A stretch of 64,000 bases of DNA from Datura wrightii (GCA_035772735.1 JASDFA010000016.1:143976501-144040500), one strand, 5' to 3'; shown: positions 47,834-60,047, counted from the stretch's first letter. Notes: generated by a model not told the origin, from the sequence alone. Numbers and translations: made by a program.

Positions 47834-48017
47834 ATCATTAAAATTTAATTTTTTGCAGGGCACAAAGTCCATGCTATACTTTCCAATAATTATATATTGA
47901 AAAGTGAAAAAAAAATATTTACAGTAAGACAAGATGAACAAACACATTAATAGTGTTAATACTAATTTTGCAACAGTAAACAAGGAGATTTATATTGTGT
48001 TCAATGACAACACTATA
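47541..48017 (+). pseudogene. RPA/OB-fold-like (DUF223-type) coding remnant, left part
   Basis: After TTATTTTAG at 47546, an exon-like stretch reads DNIAIESEKNFLDKIVPINK. After TTTTTTGCAG at 47859, another reads HKVHAILSNNYILKSEKK. Past a frameshift it continues NSVNTNFATVNKEIYIVF and NDNTIV. This resembles the single-strand-DNA-binding RPA70-like proteins carried by plant Helitrons (typical IHAxI...NFxV...HxIxF pattern). Stops break it. The identification is by pattern memory only. A captured host RPA-like gene is the alternative. Confidence 0.4.
47805..47831. repeat. (TA)n microsatellite
   Basis: An uninterrupted TA run lies in the presumed intron of the RPA-like remnant. Confidence 0.9.
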
Positions 48018-48022
48018 GTTCA

Positions 48023-50689
48023 TGTCACACCCCTCCTTGGGGGGTATGACTGGCACCTGGTGCCCTACTAGGACCTGAACTGCTAGACTGCTAAGCCTGG
48101 GCACATCTGGTGCCTGGCTGGCTCTAACTCACATTTCTGGAAACAAAGGGCTATATAAAGGCTGTAAACACAGCCCCCGGCCCATTGCCCTATAGCCTCC
48201 TGTACCTGTAATAACAGCTAACCAGAAACAAGCAACTATAGGGAAACCTATGCGGGCCGACAAGGCCACCATGCTGTCTAGTTATCTATAACTCAACCAT
48301 GAAGTACTGGATAGCTACGTGACCGGCAAGGTCACCACTACTGTCGAACTATGGCCCCACACGGCCAACATAAAGGAAACAAAAGTACTAACAGTTATAC
48401 AACTGCACGGGCTCACACGACCGGCTCAACTGACAACAGGGAAGTATATATACAGACTGCAAGCCTCTAGGAATAGCAATAGAAATGATCGGGACAGGGC
48501 CCCGACCTACCCGTGTTATACGACAAAAGAAGAGAAATACACCTCTGGGATTCAGTCTCCGGATGACAGGAGCTGAATACTCGATCGCTGACAGGAATCA
48601 CGTGGTATCGCCTGCTCGTCTATGAGTACCTGCAGGCAAGTAATGCAGCGCCCCACCGGGCGTCAGTACCGCTGGTACTAAGTATGTAAAGCAATAACTG
48701 AAAGAAATATCTGAAAATAACAATACAACTGATGAAACTGAAGTAGAAAGGAATGGATTAACTGTCTGATAATGTAAATCATACCTTCTTTTAATTATAC
48801 TGGAAGGAGTAGGAGTCATACCTGAGGATTTATCGTTCTACTGTTGATCTACTCGTATCTACTATAACAAGGCCTAACATATCATAACATAACATAGCAC
48901 ACACAAACCTTACCCGGCCCCCAAAAGCCGGGGGGTACAACCAGCACAGAATCTATACCCCTACCCCGGTTATCCCATCTCCTATAATAACTATAAGCAT
49001 CCCGCCGGTCCCCTGGGTATGCACTTGGGCTCGCTGAGCCCCTGACTATAACTTCATTTGAGTCCGGAGGACTCCTGAATCAACACCCGGGCGTATCCGC
49101 TCGACAGGGGTGTGTAAGGGCCGATCAAGGCACAATATGGGGAAAACTGGCATCCCATCTTCGTCCCCTGTGGGACGGCATGCCACTCCATAGAGCGACG
49201 TATCCTCGTCCTCTGGCGGACGAGTCGATACAGCTATCAACCCTGGGGCGGTCATGGGTGCTAGGTAGTCCAACCCCAAGACAATACAATGGTCTCAACT
49301 AGTAATACTATCTGCATATCTCGTATACTGAAACGAATAATGGTAAGGTGTTTGTACATACTATGTGCTGAGCTAGTAATAGTAATATGTACATACTTAA
49401 TACATGCTGAGACTGACAATAGTATACGTATATAATATATAGTCTTCTGCCATGCTGTACCGAGTGTAATGCTGAACGGGATATAGTCTTTTTGCTGAAA
49501 ACCATGTTGTACGCTGAGTTTCTATAGTGACATGATTTACTATTCCTAACATGCTTTCTAAACTTCATTTTAACTTATCATTCTACTTCTGAGATGTCTT
49601 ACATATATTACATTGCTTTACTGGGTTTCAACTGAATACAATGATATCCTAACATTCTGTGTCACATCACATACTGAGCATGTTGTGCAGTTCCTAACAC
49701 TTATATTAGGATCTATATCGTGCTAACAAGTTTCGCGCTAAATATAACATGATGCTTCTAATATCGTACCAACATTCGTAATAAACATAACACATGACTT
49801 CTGAACATTCTACTGGCCTTTAAATTACTGTACTGTACCGAGATTACTTAACTTGCCGAGGAAACTAGCTTTACATACCTTATCCTCGAACTATCCGTCT
49901 GTCGGACGAGGCTCAGCCGGTACTTCAACTATTTTCTCCCAACTGCATTCATAAATATGTCAATTAATACTAAACACAGCTTTATTTTAAAGAGCAACGT
50001 CACTTTCGATATAGTTTATAGCCTAAACTTAGGCTTATCGAAAGACGGTCGAAAACTCGCTATTTTTCAGAGGTCCAGAAGGGAGAACTATTCACTTCTC
50101 AGCTAGGAACACATAGACACTAGTTTGGAGCAATTCTACTTACCTTAGCTCGGTAGCTCGATGATTCGTTGGCCGTATTTCAAGAAACTAAATCCGTAGG
50201 AATGCTCTCTGCTGCTAAATACCTCGGTATCTGAGGTTAATTTGAGTTTCGACAACGTTTAGCAGCGTAATCGGATGAAAATTATATTACCCCCTTCGTT
50301 CTTATCTCTTCATTTCGATCGTTGTCTTTTTACTTTTTTCCGTATTAACCGTAAGCTATTTTTTCTTTCTTGTATTCGGCATTGATTCTCTGCTGATCCC
50401 TCTCTGTTTCACTGGAAATTATAAGTGTTTAATGATTTAAAATCGAAGTGGGGCTTTATATACTTGGGCCTGGACAAGGCCAACGTGTCACGGAGCCAAC
50501 GCGGAGGCCTCACCTCCGTGACACGCTGCCATCGCGGAGGGGCTCTGCCTCGGCTCCTTCCGCGATGGTTCGACAGGTTTCTCGTCCGATCTTTTTCCGG
50601 GCCTTTCTTTAGCACGTATGGCCTTCAAATATGCTTAACCAACGTGCGAATAGGTCATCTAGGTGCCGGGAATCCTACGGGGTATAACA
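48023..50689 (-). mobile_element. Solo LTR, minus orientation, 2667 bp (family R)
   Basis: On the plus strand it runs TGTCACACCCC ... GGGGTATAACA, with perfect GTTCA duplications at 48018-48022 and 50690-50694. On the minus strand it reads TGTTATACCCC...GGGGTGTGACA, a chromovirus-style LTR. It contains GGGACAGGGCCCC, shared with 7688 and 60048 relatives. Near its right end (50480-50580) is a GC-rich block with GTGTCACGGAG, CCGTGACACG and CATCGCGGAGG units otherwise seen in the tRNA-Asp LTR family. The ORFs 47919-50736 within it are not genes. Confidence 0.9.
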
Positions 50690-50745
50690 GTTCAGGAATG
50701 CAACAGTCACTTTTCTACTGTTACTTTTTCAAATAATTTTATTTT
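50690..50745 (+). pseudogene. RPA-like coding remnant, right part
   Basis: If the solo LTR and one GTTCA are removed, the frame NDNTIV continues into QECNSHFSTVTFSNNFIF before a stop. This matches the usual progression of the RPA/DUF223-type domain and supports the view that the LTR landed in a coding exon. Confidence 0.35.
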
Positions 50746-51740
50746 TTGAAGATGCATACAATCTTCAAATATTTTACAATACATAAAATTGTCATTTACT
50801 ATTTTTCTTAATTAGTTGTTATTTAATTATTATAGATTTTTACTAATTTGTAAAAAGTAAAACTCCCAAATATTAATATTTTAGAATTGACTAAAATTTT
50901 GCTTCTTAAATCTTTCCTTATTTGAATTATATTAAAAGTCCTAACATTTAAGACTTTCAATTATAATTTTGTTAACTTATATATCAATCCATTATTTATT
51001 AAACTAACTAATTATCCATCACAATATTTCAATATGAAAAAAATAAATTAAAGAGTATAATTTTATTATGTATTAATACATGAATTCCTCCTCCTCCTCC
51101 TTTATCTTCTTCTTCTTTTAAAAAAATTGTATAATCAATTTTTTTTATAGAAACATAACATAATTTAAGTTGTTTCAATTAATTGAGTACTAATTGAGCT
51201 GAAATCATCTCACAAAAGGTAAAGTGAAAAATTTAAAATTAATTTGTTATAAAATATTTAAAGTACGAGAATCTGTAGCAAAACCATTCGCCTTTTTACC
51301 CTTTTAAAAATAGAATTCACACTTGACAAAATAGTTATTAATTATTTTTCTAATATTTAGAATTTTAAAATTAACTAAATTTTATGTATTAAATTCTTCA
51401 TTATTTGAAATATATAAAAAATATTAATATTTATATATACATATAATGTATGTATTTAAGTGCTCATTTAAAATCGAATATTTATTTTATCTTTCAATCA
51501 AACACTATTTCTATGACATTTTTGTTCATTAAAATAAATATTAGAACAAACCGAAGAAAGAACTAATAGATTGGATCAAACTCTTAAATATAATCATTTA
51601 AATATTTAAAATTCATAATTTTCTTTTTAAATTCTCATATTATTACACAAACACATCTTTTAAATATTATTTATGTTATTTTTATAAATTTATTCTCATT
51701 AATATAAGATTAATGCGCAAAGCGCGTACATTTAGACTTG
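50746..51740. repeat. AT-rich repeat unit 1 (Helitron 3' part)
   Basis: About 1 kb, collinear with 51770-52860. Shared blocks are TTTGAATTATATTAAAAGTC, ACTAATTATCCATCACA-type sequence, and CACACTTGACAAAATAGTT (51315 and 52492). No coding capacity. Confidence 0.6.
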
Positions 51741-52855
51741 TCTATAGTATAAAATCACGAAGACCCTTTAAAATGTTTAGTTAAATTTTTTGTTCTCTAT
51801 TAAAAAAATTATAATAAATAGAATTATTATTTATTTTTAATAATTATTGTTATTCTAATATTTAGGACTTCAAAATTAACTAAAGTTATAATGATGAAAT
51901 TTCTACTTATTTATAGAATGTAAAAAATTCTAATATTTAGTACTTCAAAATTGATTAAAAAATTTTACTTTTTAAATTTTCCTTGTTTGAATTATATTAA
52001 AAGTCTTAACATTTAATACTTTAAAATCAATTATAATTTTGTTAATTTGTAACAGTTATTTCTTTGTTAAACTAAATAATTATCCATCACATTTTTTCAA
52101 CTCACGATGCGAGAAAATAAATTAAAGAGTGTAAATTTATTTTTCAAATTTATTTTTCATTAATACATTGAAATCCACATTCTCCTAATTTTGATTGTAT
52201 AATCGAAAAAAGAAAAGAAAAGATACAAATAAAAATATAATTTAAGTTGTTTCAAATAATCAGGTGCTCTTGTTATTTACTCTCTTTAGTAAAACCTACA
52301 CTATGATCTATTTAATTTATGTAAAGGCGTTTGACTAGACATATATATAAGAGAAAAAAGATTTTTCTTAGTTGAAATCATCTCAGAAAAAAATAAATAA
52401 CAAGTTTAAAATCAAGTTATTATTAAGCATTTAAAGTATGAAGCCCATAGAAAAATGTTGTTTATTTTTTTACCCTTTTAAAATAAAGTTCACACTTGAC
52501 AAAATAGTTTTAAATTATTTTTCTAATATTTAAAAATTTGAAAGAAATTAAGATTTTACCTTTAAGAAATAATTATATGTTAAAATTGTACTTGGAATGC
52601 AAAACAATCTTATATTTGGGACTTTTGAAAATACAATTAAAAAAGAATAGTCTAGTGCACAAAGCATCTCATGTTGACATGATTGGGGAAAGGATCGTAC
52701 TCAAAGAATGTGATATAGATAACCTACCATAAACAAGTTAGTAGGTGAAAATAGTTCATTATTTATATTGTTATATAAATATATATTTTTTAAATATTAT
52801 TTATATTATTTTTTATTATTAAGAAAGATGCATAAAATGCGTAAATTAAAACTGG
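51741..52855 (+). mobile_element. Second Helitron-like unit, head-to-tail, 1115 bp
   Basis: It starts TCTATAGTATAAAATCACG immediately after the previous unit's CTTG and ends at GCAT-AAA-ATGC hairpin (52829-52840 region) followed by CTGG|T (52852-52856), fitting the CTRR-T rule. It is AT-rich and non-coding, hence non-autonomous. The following bases TATATTAAAAGG resemble another unit start, so the array may have continued. Confidence 0.5.
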
Positions 52856-52962
52856 TATATTAAAAGGGGAAAAACCTTTGAAAGATTATGGTATGTTTAT
52901 CTATGGAAGAGAGAGAAGGGACATAATTAATAATATTAATATAGTTACGCTATAATTATATG

Positions 52963-53159
52963 CAGGGGCAGATTTAGGATTTAAAATTTATGAGTTCAAA
53001 CTTTTAAATTTTAGAATTGAACCTACTATATTTTGAAAGTTATGTGTTCATGTCTATTATTTATTATAATTTTAATAAATTTTACATATAATTTTATACT
53101 CCGCTTTAAAAATTATGAGTTCAATTGAACTCATAACATGTATATTAAATCTGGCTCTG
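52963..53159. mobile_element. hAT-type MITE, 197 bp, 8-bp target duplication
   Basis: The termini CAGGGGCAGATTTAGG and (reversed) CAGAGCCAGATTTAAT are inverted repeats, continued inward by ATGAGTTCAA and its complement. ATTATATG occurs at both flanks (52955-52962 and 53160-53167), a perfect 8-bp duplication typical of hAT elements. It is non-coding. It lies about 1.9 kb upstream of the bHLH start codon. Confidence 0.85.
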
Positions 53160-53167
53160 ATTATATG

Positions 53168-55084
53168 TATATGTTTTTTAAAACTGCTATATCCTCGTAG
53201 TATTTCGAAAGATATGCTATTATTGACTTTATTGTATAAAAAGTCCCAACAATTTTGGAGTTTCTTTCTAAATAAACTAATAAAAATATCAACTAAAGAA
53301 GCTATATTTAAGACCACCTCAAACACATATCAGAAGTTGGAGTAAGAATGTTTGAGTAACCTCCCTTAAGGTTATACTGATTAGTGTTTTACTTTAGGTA
53401 TATCTCTATTTGATTTGAAAATTAAAATACATATATTGAATTTGTGTTGTTTAATTGATTCTAGATAAATGAAACGTCTAGATATTTAAAAAGAATTATA
53501 TATAAAAAAGTTTAATCGAAACTATTTTCTTAACAGGACTATCGATCTTTTAACAAGATATCTATTTTTTTTGTCTATAATTTTTTAAAATCCATTTTTG
53601 TAAAAATGATTGAAGAAAGTGTTTTAGTAAAAGAAAGAGATTAAAGCACTTTGTGAAATGAAAGCCAATCCACCAACCCTCTATCCCCTGCCCCGTAAAT
53701 ATAATAACTAAAATTTGAATGTTATTCATTTGGCAATTTTATCAAAAGATTACCTCGTAGAAGAGTTGTATTTTGTCGCCATAAGCTACATTTTGGTTTT
53801 CTACTTCATATCTTTGTTTTTAGTTAGGAAAGACTAAGAGCGTTTATGTTATCATGTGCCGTTACTAAAATTGTTAGTGAAATATGTAAATGCTAGGTCA
53901 TGTAACTAAAATGATTTTACAAAATGTGATGGTAACTAAATAACAATCTCTTAAAATTATAGATGGTAGATACAAAAGGAGGTGTAATTAACATCGTTAT
54001 TCTAAAAGTACGGCAAAATGAAATCTCTCTTTTAATTGATGAGGTAAAGTTTGAATAACAGGAATTGTTTCGATGACAAATATTCTCTGTCTGCCTCCAA
54101 TTGAAATTTAAAAATCTAATAAAATTTTTTAGAACTTATGATCATGTAAACATGTTATAATATTTATATGATTATAAGATTTTGACATTTATAATCTTAT
54201 ATATTTAACTATATTTATGTGGCTATAAAAACATGTCCTTGAAACTAAAGAAATTTAAGTTGAATTCTTTTCAAATTGAGAAAGTTATTATTCCTTTTTA
54301 AACAAATAAATTTTTTTAAAAAGAAAGAGTAAGTAACAGGTAAGATGACAAAAAATTGTACGTGTTCAAATAAGTGAGAGATCTTTCTGAATTTTGAAAG
54401 AACAAAAAGAGAGATTGTGGGATAGGAGAGATCCAAAGGTAGGTTAGTGCAGTTATCAGAAAAGAAAAATTAGGAAGAGTCACTTTCTGCCATCCTCCCT
54501 TGACTCAATTCAAATCTTTACCTTGGTGGACTTTGACCATTACTTTTCCACCCTCTTGGCTGGCTCCTCTACTTTTCCAAATCTAATTTTCTTCTCCATT
54601 GAAAAATTCAGGTTCTTATATTATTCCTTTACTACTTTTCTTCCATGTCCCCTTGTAACCTTCTCAAAGACTTGTAGTGCCCTATATGAATATATATCAC
54701 ATACTCTTTTTGTTTGGTGGGGTCCTTTTCATAATTTTCCTCTTATGATACTAGTGCTTTCCTCCCAAACCTTGTAAGTTGTAACTACTACTACTTTTCA
54801 AATCGTTCCTTCAATCTCCCCCACAAAACTACCACCAAACATGATTAGTAGCCAAAAGTGTTAGCTGTCAAGCTTCAAAATGAAACCTTCAATTAGCTCT
54901 TTAATTTGATCTGTTCATCCATAACTTCTTCAAACACATAAATATGTTTCAGTTTTTTCCACACAGAGCAGAGCACCTTGACATGCAGAAGCTTATAAGA
55001 ATGTAACTATGCGAAAACCAAACTGTAGCATTTAACCTCTCATGTAGTAGCAATATATTTTGTTTTTGTCGTTGGAGCTGATCC
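53168..55084 (+). promoter_or_regulatory. Upstream region of the bHLH gene
   Basis: AT-rich intergenic DNA becomes pyrimidine-rich from about 54480. TATA-like sequences occur at 54683-54697 (TATGAATATATATC) and 54935 (CATAAATATG). The latter would give a 5' leader of roughly 110 bases, but no start site can be fixed. Small frames (53072-53345, 54245-54436, 54523-54777) show no domain. No clear G-box was seen near the start codon. Confidence 0.4.
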
Positions 55085-58000
55085 ATGGACTCCATCTTCT
55101 TCCTTGAAGAAGGAGATCGCGCCGTCTTTCTATTAAAGATAATGGAGTCCTTTGGTTGCACTTACATATGCCTCTGGCAATACTTCCAACCTTCTAAGTA
55201 AGTCTAGCTACTTCTTCCAGTACAAAATTCAAAACATTCTTCTAACCTTCCACATTTTCATAATTTTGTTCCTTCTAATTTAATGTGAGTTCATTTTATT
55301 TTTAGCACTTTCATGTCCTTGTGTGGAATCTACAACGGAGAAAATGATGTTGCCCAGAGGCTATTTGAAGAATACAAGCATTCATGGCTTATCATGGATA
55401 ACGGGTAGGTAATTTGCTATAACATTCATGCTAAAGAGAGAATAATTGTTCCTAAGTGTACTTATTCACCTGCAGCCGCATTCCAGGACTCGCCTTCAAG
55501 AACAATCTTCCTTATATGGAGCTGCAGTTTGCAGATCTTCAATCACATGCTTCCAATCCAGTGCAGTTTCAATTCTATCAGGTACGACTTAATTTGATTG
55601 TGATAAATAATAGATTCATTTTTCTCATTACTTTTATTAAAAGTACTTATTCAAACTAATTAACCTTTAAATATATGATTAATGTTGCAGGAAGCTGGGA
55701 TCAAGGTCTGTACATGTTTAATTTATATTTCATGATACAATAGTGTGATCCGCGATGAAACTCTTTTCTTCTGAACTTGTTTTTTTAACTTCAGAAAACT
55801 ATCTGTATGGGGTGCTGCGTAGGAGAAATTGAGTTTGGAATGACTTCTAGCCCTCAAGTAAGACCATTATTATTTATTTTTTTTTATAAAATTTTTATGA
55901 CCTACTTTTATTTATTTCAATATATGTAAGTGTTTTGTCTAACACAAACATTACTTACATTATAAAGGTAAACTTGGAAATGGGGATGAAAAACTTGTTT
56001 CCCGAATATTTCTCAAGTCAAAGATCAGGACTTCCTCATCATCAGACATTGCTGTCAATTGATCAAAATAGGCCGTCATCATCGTCATCATTCTCTCTCG
56101 ATAGCCCAGGAGAATACTCATCTCTTCTCTTCAATGTTGCAAGCACGTCGTATGTACCAGAACCACCAAGAACGGATGCCTTACCCGAGCAGATCATAAC
56201 ACCAGTTTCTGCCACCGCCATGCCATACCCGCAGCAACCTATTCAAACATTAACTCTAACTCAAATCGGAGGCATTCAGTTCCCGAGAGTAGAAACGGAA
56301 GATGCTGCACTGACAAGAGCATATCTCGCTGTCATGACATCGCCTTCTTCTTCCTCATCCTCTCACCAATCGCGAGAAAATAATGTACCAACAGATCATT
56401 ATCAAAAGGCCACTGCATTCAGAAGGTTTAGATCAGGTTTAGGTCCTAATAATGTGCAAATGGTAGCCAGAATTCGACGTGAAAGCATGTTTAGAAGATC
56501 CATTACATTCTTCAGGAATCTGAACATGATGAGAAGGCAAGAACAAATCCAGGCTAACCCCCGTGCCCCCACTAGCACTCAGGTTCACCACATGATTTCA
56601 GAAAGACGAAGACGTGAAAAGCTTAACGACAGCTTTCAACTGCTTAGATCTTTACTGCCACCAGGTACAAAGGTATGCTTTCTCGTCATGACATGTATGT
56701 GGTACTCATTTTAATAATAAGTGGAGCTAAGACTTAAATCCAGTATGTGTCAACCATCTAATCTAAGAGATCTATTTGTTGTTAGAAAAATTACGATTAT
56801 AGTGTGTCTCAAAACACATTATGCATGTTACAATCATTTGATTGTAATGTCATTCAGTTAGTTTTTTCCGCAGAAGGACAAAGCATCAGTTCTAGCCACT
56901 ACAACAGAATACCTAAGTCGTTTGAAAGCTCAAGTGGAAGAACTTAGCAAAAAGAATGATATGCTGGAAGGACAAGTTAAACCTCAGATGAAATCCGATG
57001 CCATTAGATCCTCCTCATCTGATGGAAATGAAAGGGTAGCTGTTGAGATAATAAATGTAGGTGAATCAACATCAGAATCAAGAATAGTGGAGTTGCAAGT
57101 TTCAGTAAGAGGAGAATGCAGCGTCTTGGATTTAGTCATTCGTCTGCTGGAACTCTTGAAAACTGACAACAATGTAACCCTAGAGTCAGTAGCAGCAAAC
57201 ACCAGGCCCATGGTTCAATCAGTGACTCGCATAACTCTGACAATTAGAATTCAGGTACTCTTAACCGCTTTAACTAATTTGATTTAAATTTTATGTATAT
57301 TGACAGCTCAAAAAATTATTATACGATTGCTTAAACAGTTGTGCTTGATATCTTACATTTTTTCTAAGTTTAAATTTTTTTATTTCACTAAAAATAAAGA
57401 AGCTTTATGCGAGGTTTTTTTTTCCTTCTTCTACATTTGGCTTGAAAAGAAAATAAAAAGTTAAATAAAAATATTACACAATTGTAACTCCATTATTTGA
57501 ACTAAATTTTTTTTTATATGTGAATAAAATGACGGAACTCAAAAGTTTTTAATTAATTTAGGCCCGAAAAAAGAATATACTATTGAAATAAATAGTCATT
57601 TCATCTAAAAAAACATACATGTTGATACTTTATTATTTTTGACAAAATTAATTTTATTTGTCTAGTATAATAGAGTTTAAGACAAAAATATTTTAATTGA
57701 TCTGAAAAATAAAAATAAACTATTAAAACAAATAATTAAAAACTAATTTTTTACTTTTTTTTATATTCTCGTATGACTGTAAGAGAGTTTAGTAAATCTC
57801 TCTGTCACATCAGCATTTAGAGGCAAGTCCAAGGGGGGAAAGATAATTAAGGCCACTAAAAATTTAAAGAAAACATGTCTATGTTTAAGGTAGCCTTCAG
57901 GTATTTTGCCAAAAATTAATGATTATTATAAAAGGTTGCCTACATTTGACTTTTATGACCTGATAAACATTTTTTTTATATTGTAAGTGTATAAAGTTTA

Positions 58001-59342
58001 AATCTTACGTTTATTAATTTAAAGAAAGTTTCACCATACCAGACCATTGTTTTTCCTTATAAAGTTTACTACTTATGCATATTTAATTGGCAATTATATC
58101 TTTTTGCTTGAATTAATAATTACTACTCGGGCCTTCTAGGAATGGTAGAGAAGAAATCTCAACGTGAAGTACTTTTTGATAATTTTCGATTCACTTTTTA
58201 TTTAGGCAGCATAATTTCATCGAACAAGTTGCTAAAGATAGATTTTTCGGAAATACTTTTCATGTTTATAATGTTATCCAAATGGAATTTTCTCTCTAGT
58301 TCACAACCCAAAGTTGAATTAATATACTCATACATATGTAATTCAAGATTCTATACCAAAATAACAAAACCAAGTAGCATTTTGTCTGTGTGTATATATA
58401 TATATATAATGAATAAGGTATTTTTCATTTTTGTAAGAAAATGGGACTCTTTTCTGCTTCGTCATCCTAATTAAATTATAATGAGTGTTATATTAAAAGT
58501 TAAAACGTAGAATTATCACGAATTCTTATGAGAAATATAATACCCTTAGAATTGATCACGTAAAATTGCTTTGCCTCCAAAACTAACAGCATCCAATTCT
58601 CACATAACTCTCATTTTCTTATATTCCTATCTGACCTCCTCCACGCAAAAGACAAACATTAGGATATTGTCATAATTTTCTTTAAGATATTGAAATTGAG
58701 TTTAAATTTTATGGGCTGACGGGAAAAAAGTATTTTACACTATTATGTCATTTAAAGAGATGTTATTAGTAGCATAAAATAAATAAATGATATATTATAA
58801 CATGTTAAATTTATTATATCATCTACGTATAGTGTATACAGCTTAAATACATTAAATTAGTAAGTTGTCTTACCATACTTTTAGTAAGCTTATACTTGAT
58901 GGATATATACTATCAATTATCAAATAAACTTTTTTAAGGGGGTGCTTCTCTCAGGCTTCTATGAACTGCTCCGCCCTCCAAAATAGAAAAATAGTAGGGA
59001 AATGTCATTTTCATTGTAGGAATAACTTTTTCCAACTTTTTTCGTTCTCTTTCTGGCCTACAAGCTTGTTCGAACTATTTAAATTATATATATTAATAAT
59101 TTTATTTTTGTTCTATCAGAAAAATTTATATCCTATAGAAACTTTTTTTTTGTTCAATTATTTTATTATATAAATATTCTTTATATTCTGAGTATAAAAC
59201 TTAAAGTTCTTTATTTTGATTTTTTTTTCCTGCCAATAGAGTTACCACCTTTCTCTGTTTTCTTGTGTTGGTCCAGGGTAGTGAATGGGACGAGTCTGCT
59301 TTCGAGGAAGCAGTGAAAAGGGGGATTGGTGACTTGGCATAG
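55085..59342 (+). CDS. bHLH transcription factor, bHLH041-like (8 exons, 515 aa)
   Basis: Exons: 55085-55197, 55306-55404, 55476-55581, 55691-55705, 55795-55857, 55968-56672, 56874-57254, 59277-59342. All introns are GT-AG, and the joined length is 1548 bases in frame with stop TAG. The start ATG (MDSIFFLEEGDRAVFLL) opens the conserved N-terminal region with ESFGCTYICLWQYF. The basic region is residues 339-350 (HHMISERRRREK), with His340, Glu344 and Arg348 in the H-E-R pattern that predicts E-box/G-box binding. Helix 1 is to about 362, the loop PPGTKKDKAS, and helix 2 to about 388. Residues about 425-515 (RIVELQVSVRGECSVL...) look like an ACT-like dimerisation domain. A Ser-rich stretch lies near 155-170 and 255-265. 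It is a nuclear DNA-binding regulator by family. It appears intact. Exon 4 is only 15 bases. Resemblance to Arabidopsis bHLH041 is from memory; target genes are unknown. Confidence 0.88.
57255..59276 (+). other. Large last intron of the bHLH gene
   Basis: A 2022-bp intron starts GTACTC and ends GGTCCAG, separating the final 21 codons. It is AT-rich with no repeat termini I can define. ORFs at 58142-58474 and 58961-59173 show no domain and are probably chance. A TATATATATA run is near 58395. Retention of the intron would end translation at the TAA formed shortly after 57282. Confidence 0.7.
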
Positions 59343-60047
59343 AAGAACTTGTCATACTTGTTGGTTGGGGCCATAAAATTTTGACTGGCGGCGCCTCGAA
59401 TTACGACTATTTTGCTCGTCCAATGATTACTCTTAAAGTATACTCATAGAGATCACCAATTAATATCCTGAAATTACAATCATGTGATTGTACAATTTTG
59501 TTGCTAGTTTTACCTCGTTGAAGTGTGTGGTCATATTTTGTTCCATTTTCTGATGTTTAATATTACTTTATTTTAAAAAGTAATATTTTTATTTTATTTT
59601 AAAATAAATAATATTTTATATAATTAAAAAGATATTAATAATTTATTTTTAATTTTATTTTTATTTAAATAAATAAAGTTTACATAATCAAGCAATTATT
59701 AAAGAGTTACATTTTTTTAAAAGAGATTTATTAAGGTTATATTATTAAAATATATCTTACTTTTTACAAGTGAGTAGTTTTTTAAGAAGTACACTCAAAT
59801 TTAAAAACACCATTTATTTTAAAATAAGAGAGAAATCATTTTAGTTTAAATTATAACATTCCCTCTAATCATCTTATTAGGAGTAAATTCACTGTATTTA
59901 TTTGTTTTGTATATTATACAAGTGATAATCCAAAAAATAATGCGTTAACACCTCAGATTTTCGAAGTGATGAACTCGTTAGATTAGAAGTATACGAGTTA
60001 AATTTGTCACTTTATGATATGTGGGAGGGGGGGGGGGGGACCGTTGG
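59343..60047. other. 3' flank of the bHLH gene
   Basis: This is presumably the 3' untranslated region followed by AT-rich DNA. AAATAAATAATA near 59605 is a possible poly(A) signal region, unproven. It ends with a run of 13 G (60027-60039), eight bases before a reversed LTR terminus. Confidence 0.4.

Larger units (their letters stand above)
46591..51740 (+). mobile_element. Candidate Helitron interrupted by a solo LTR
   Basis: The left end A|TCTATCTAAAACATATAAAG at 46591 resembles the start of the neighbouring unit (TCTATAGTATAAAATCACG at 51741). The right end has the hairpin GCGC-AAA-GCGC near 51717-51727, then CTTG|T at 51737, close to the CTRR-T rule but with one mismatch. Inside lie RPA-like coding remnants and, from 48018, a solo LTR of another element. 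Without that insertion the unit would be about 2.5 kb. Whether both termini belong to one element is an inference. Confidence 0.45.

Noticed and set aside
58142..59173. Two ORFs in the last bHLH intron as separate genes
   Set aside because: Low-complexity AT-rich composition, no domain, and canonical splice sites enclose them.
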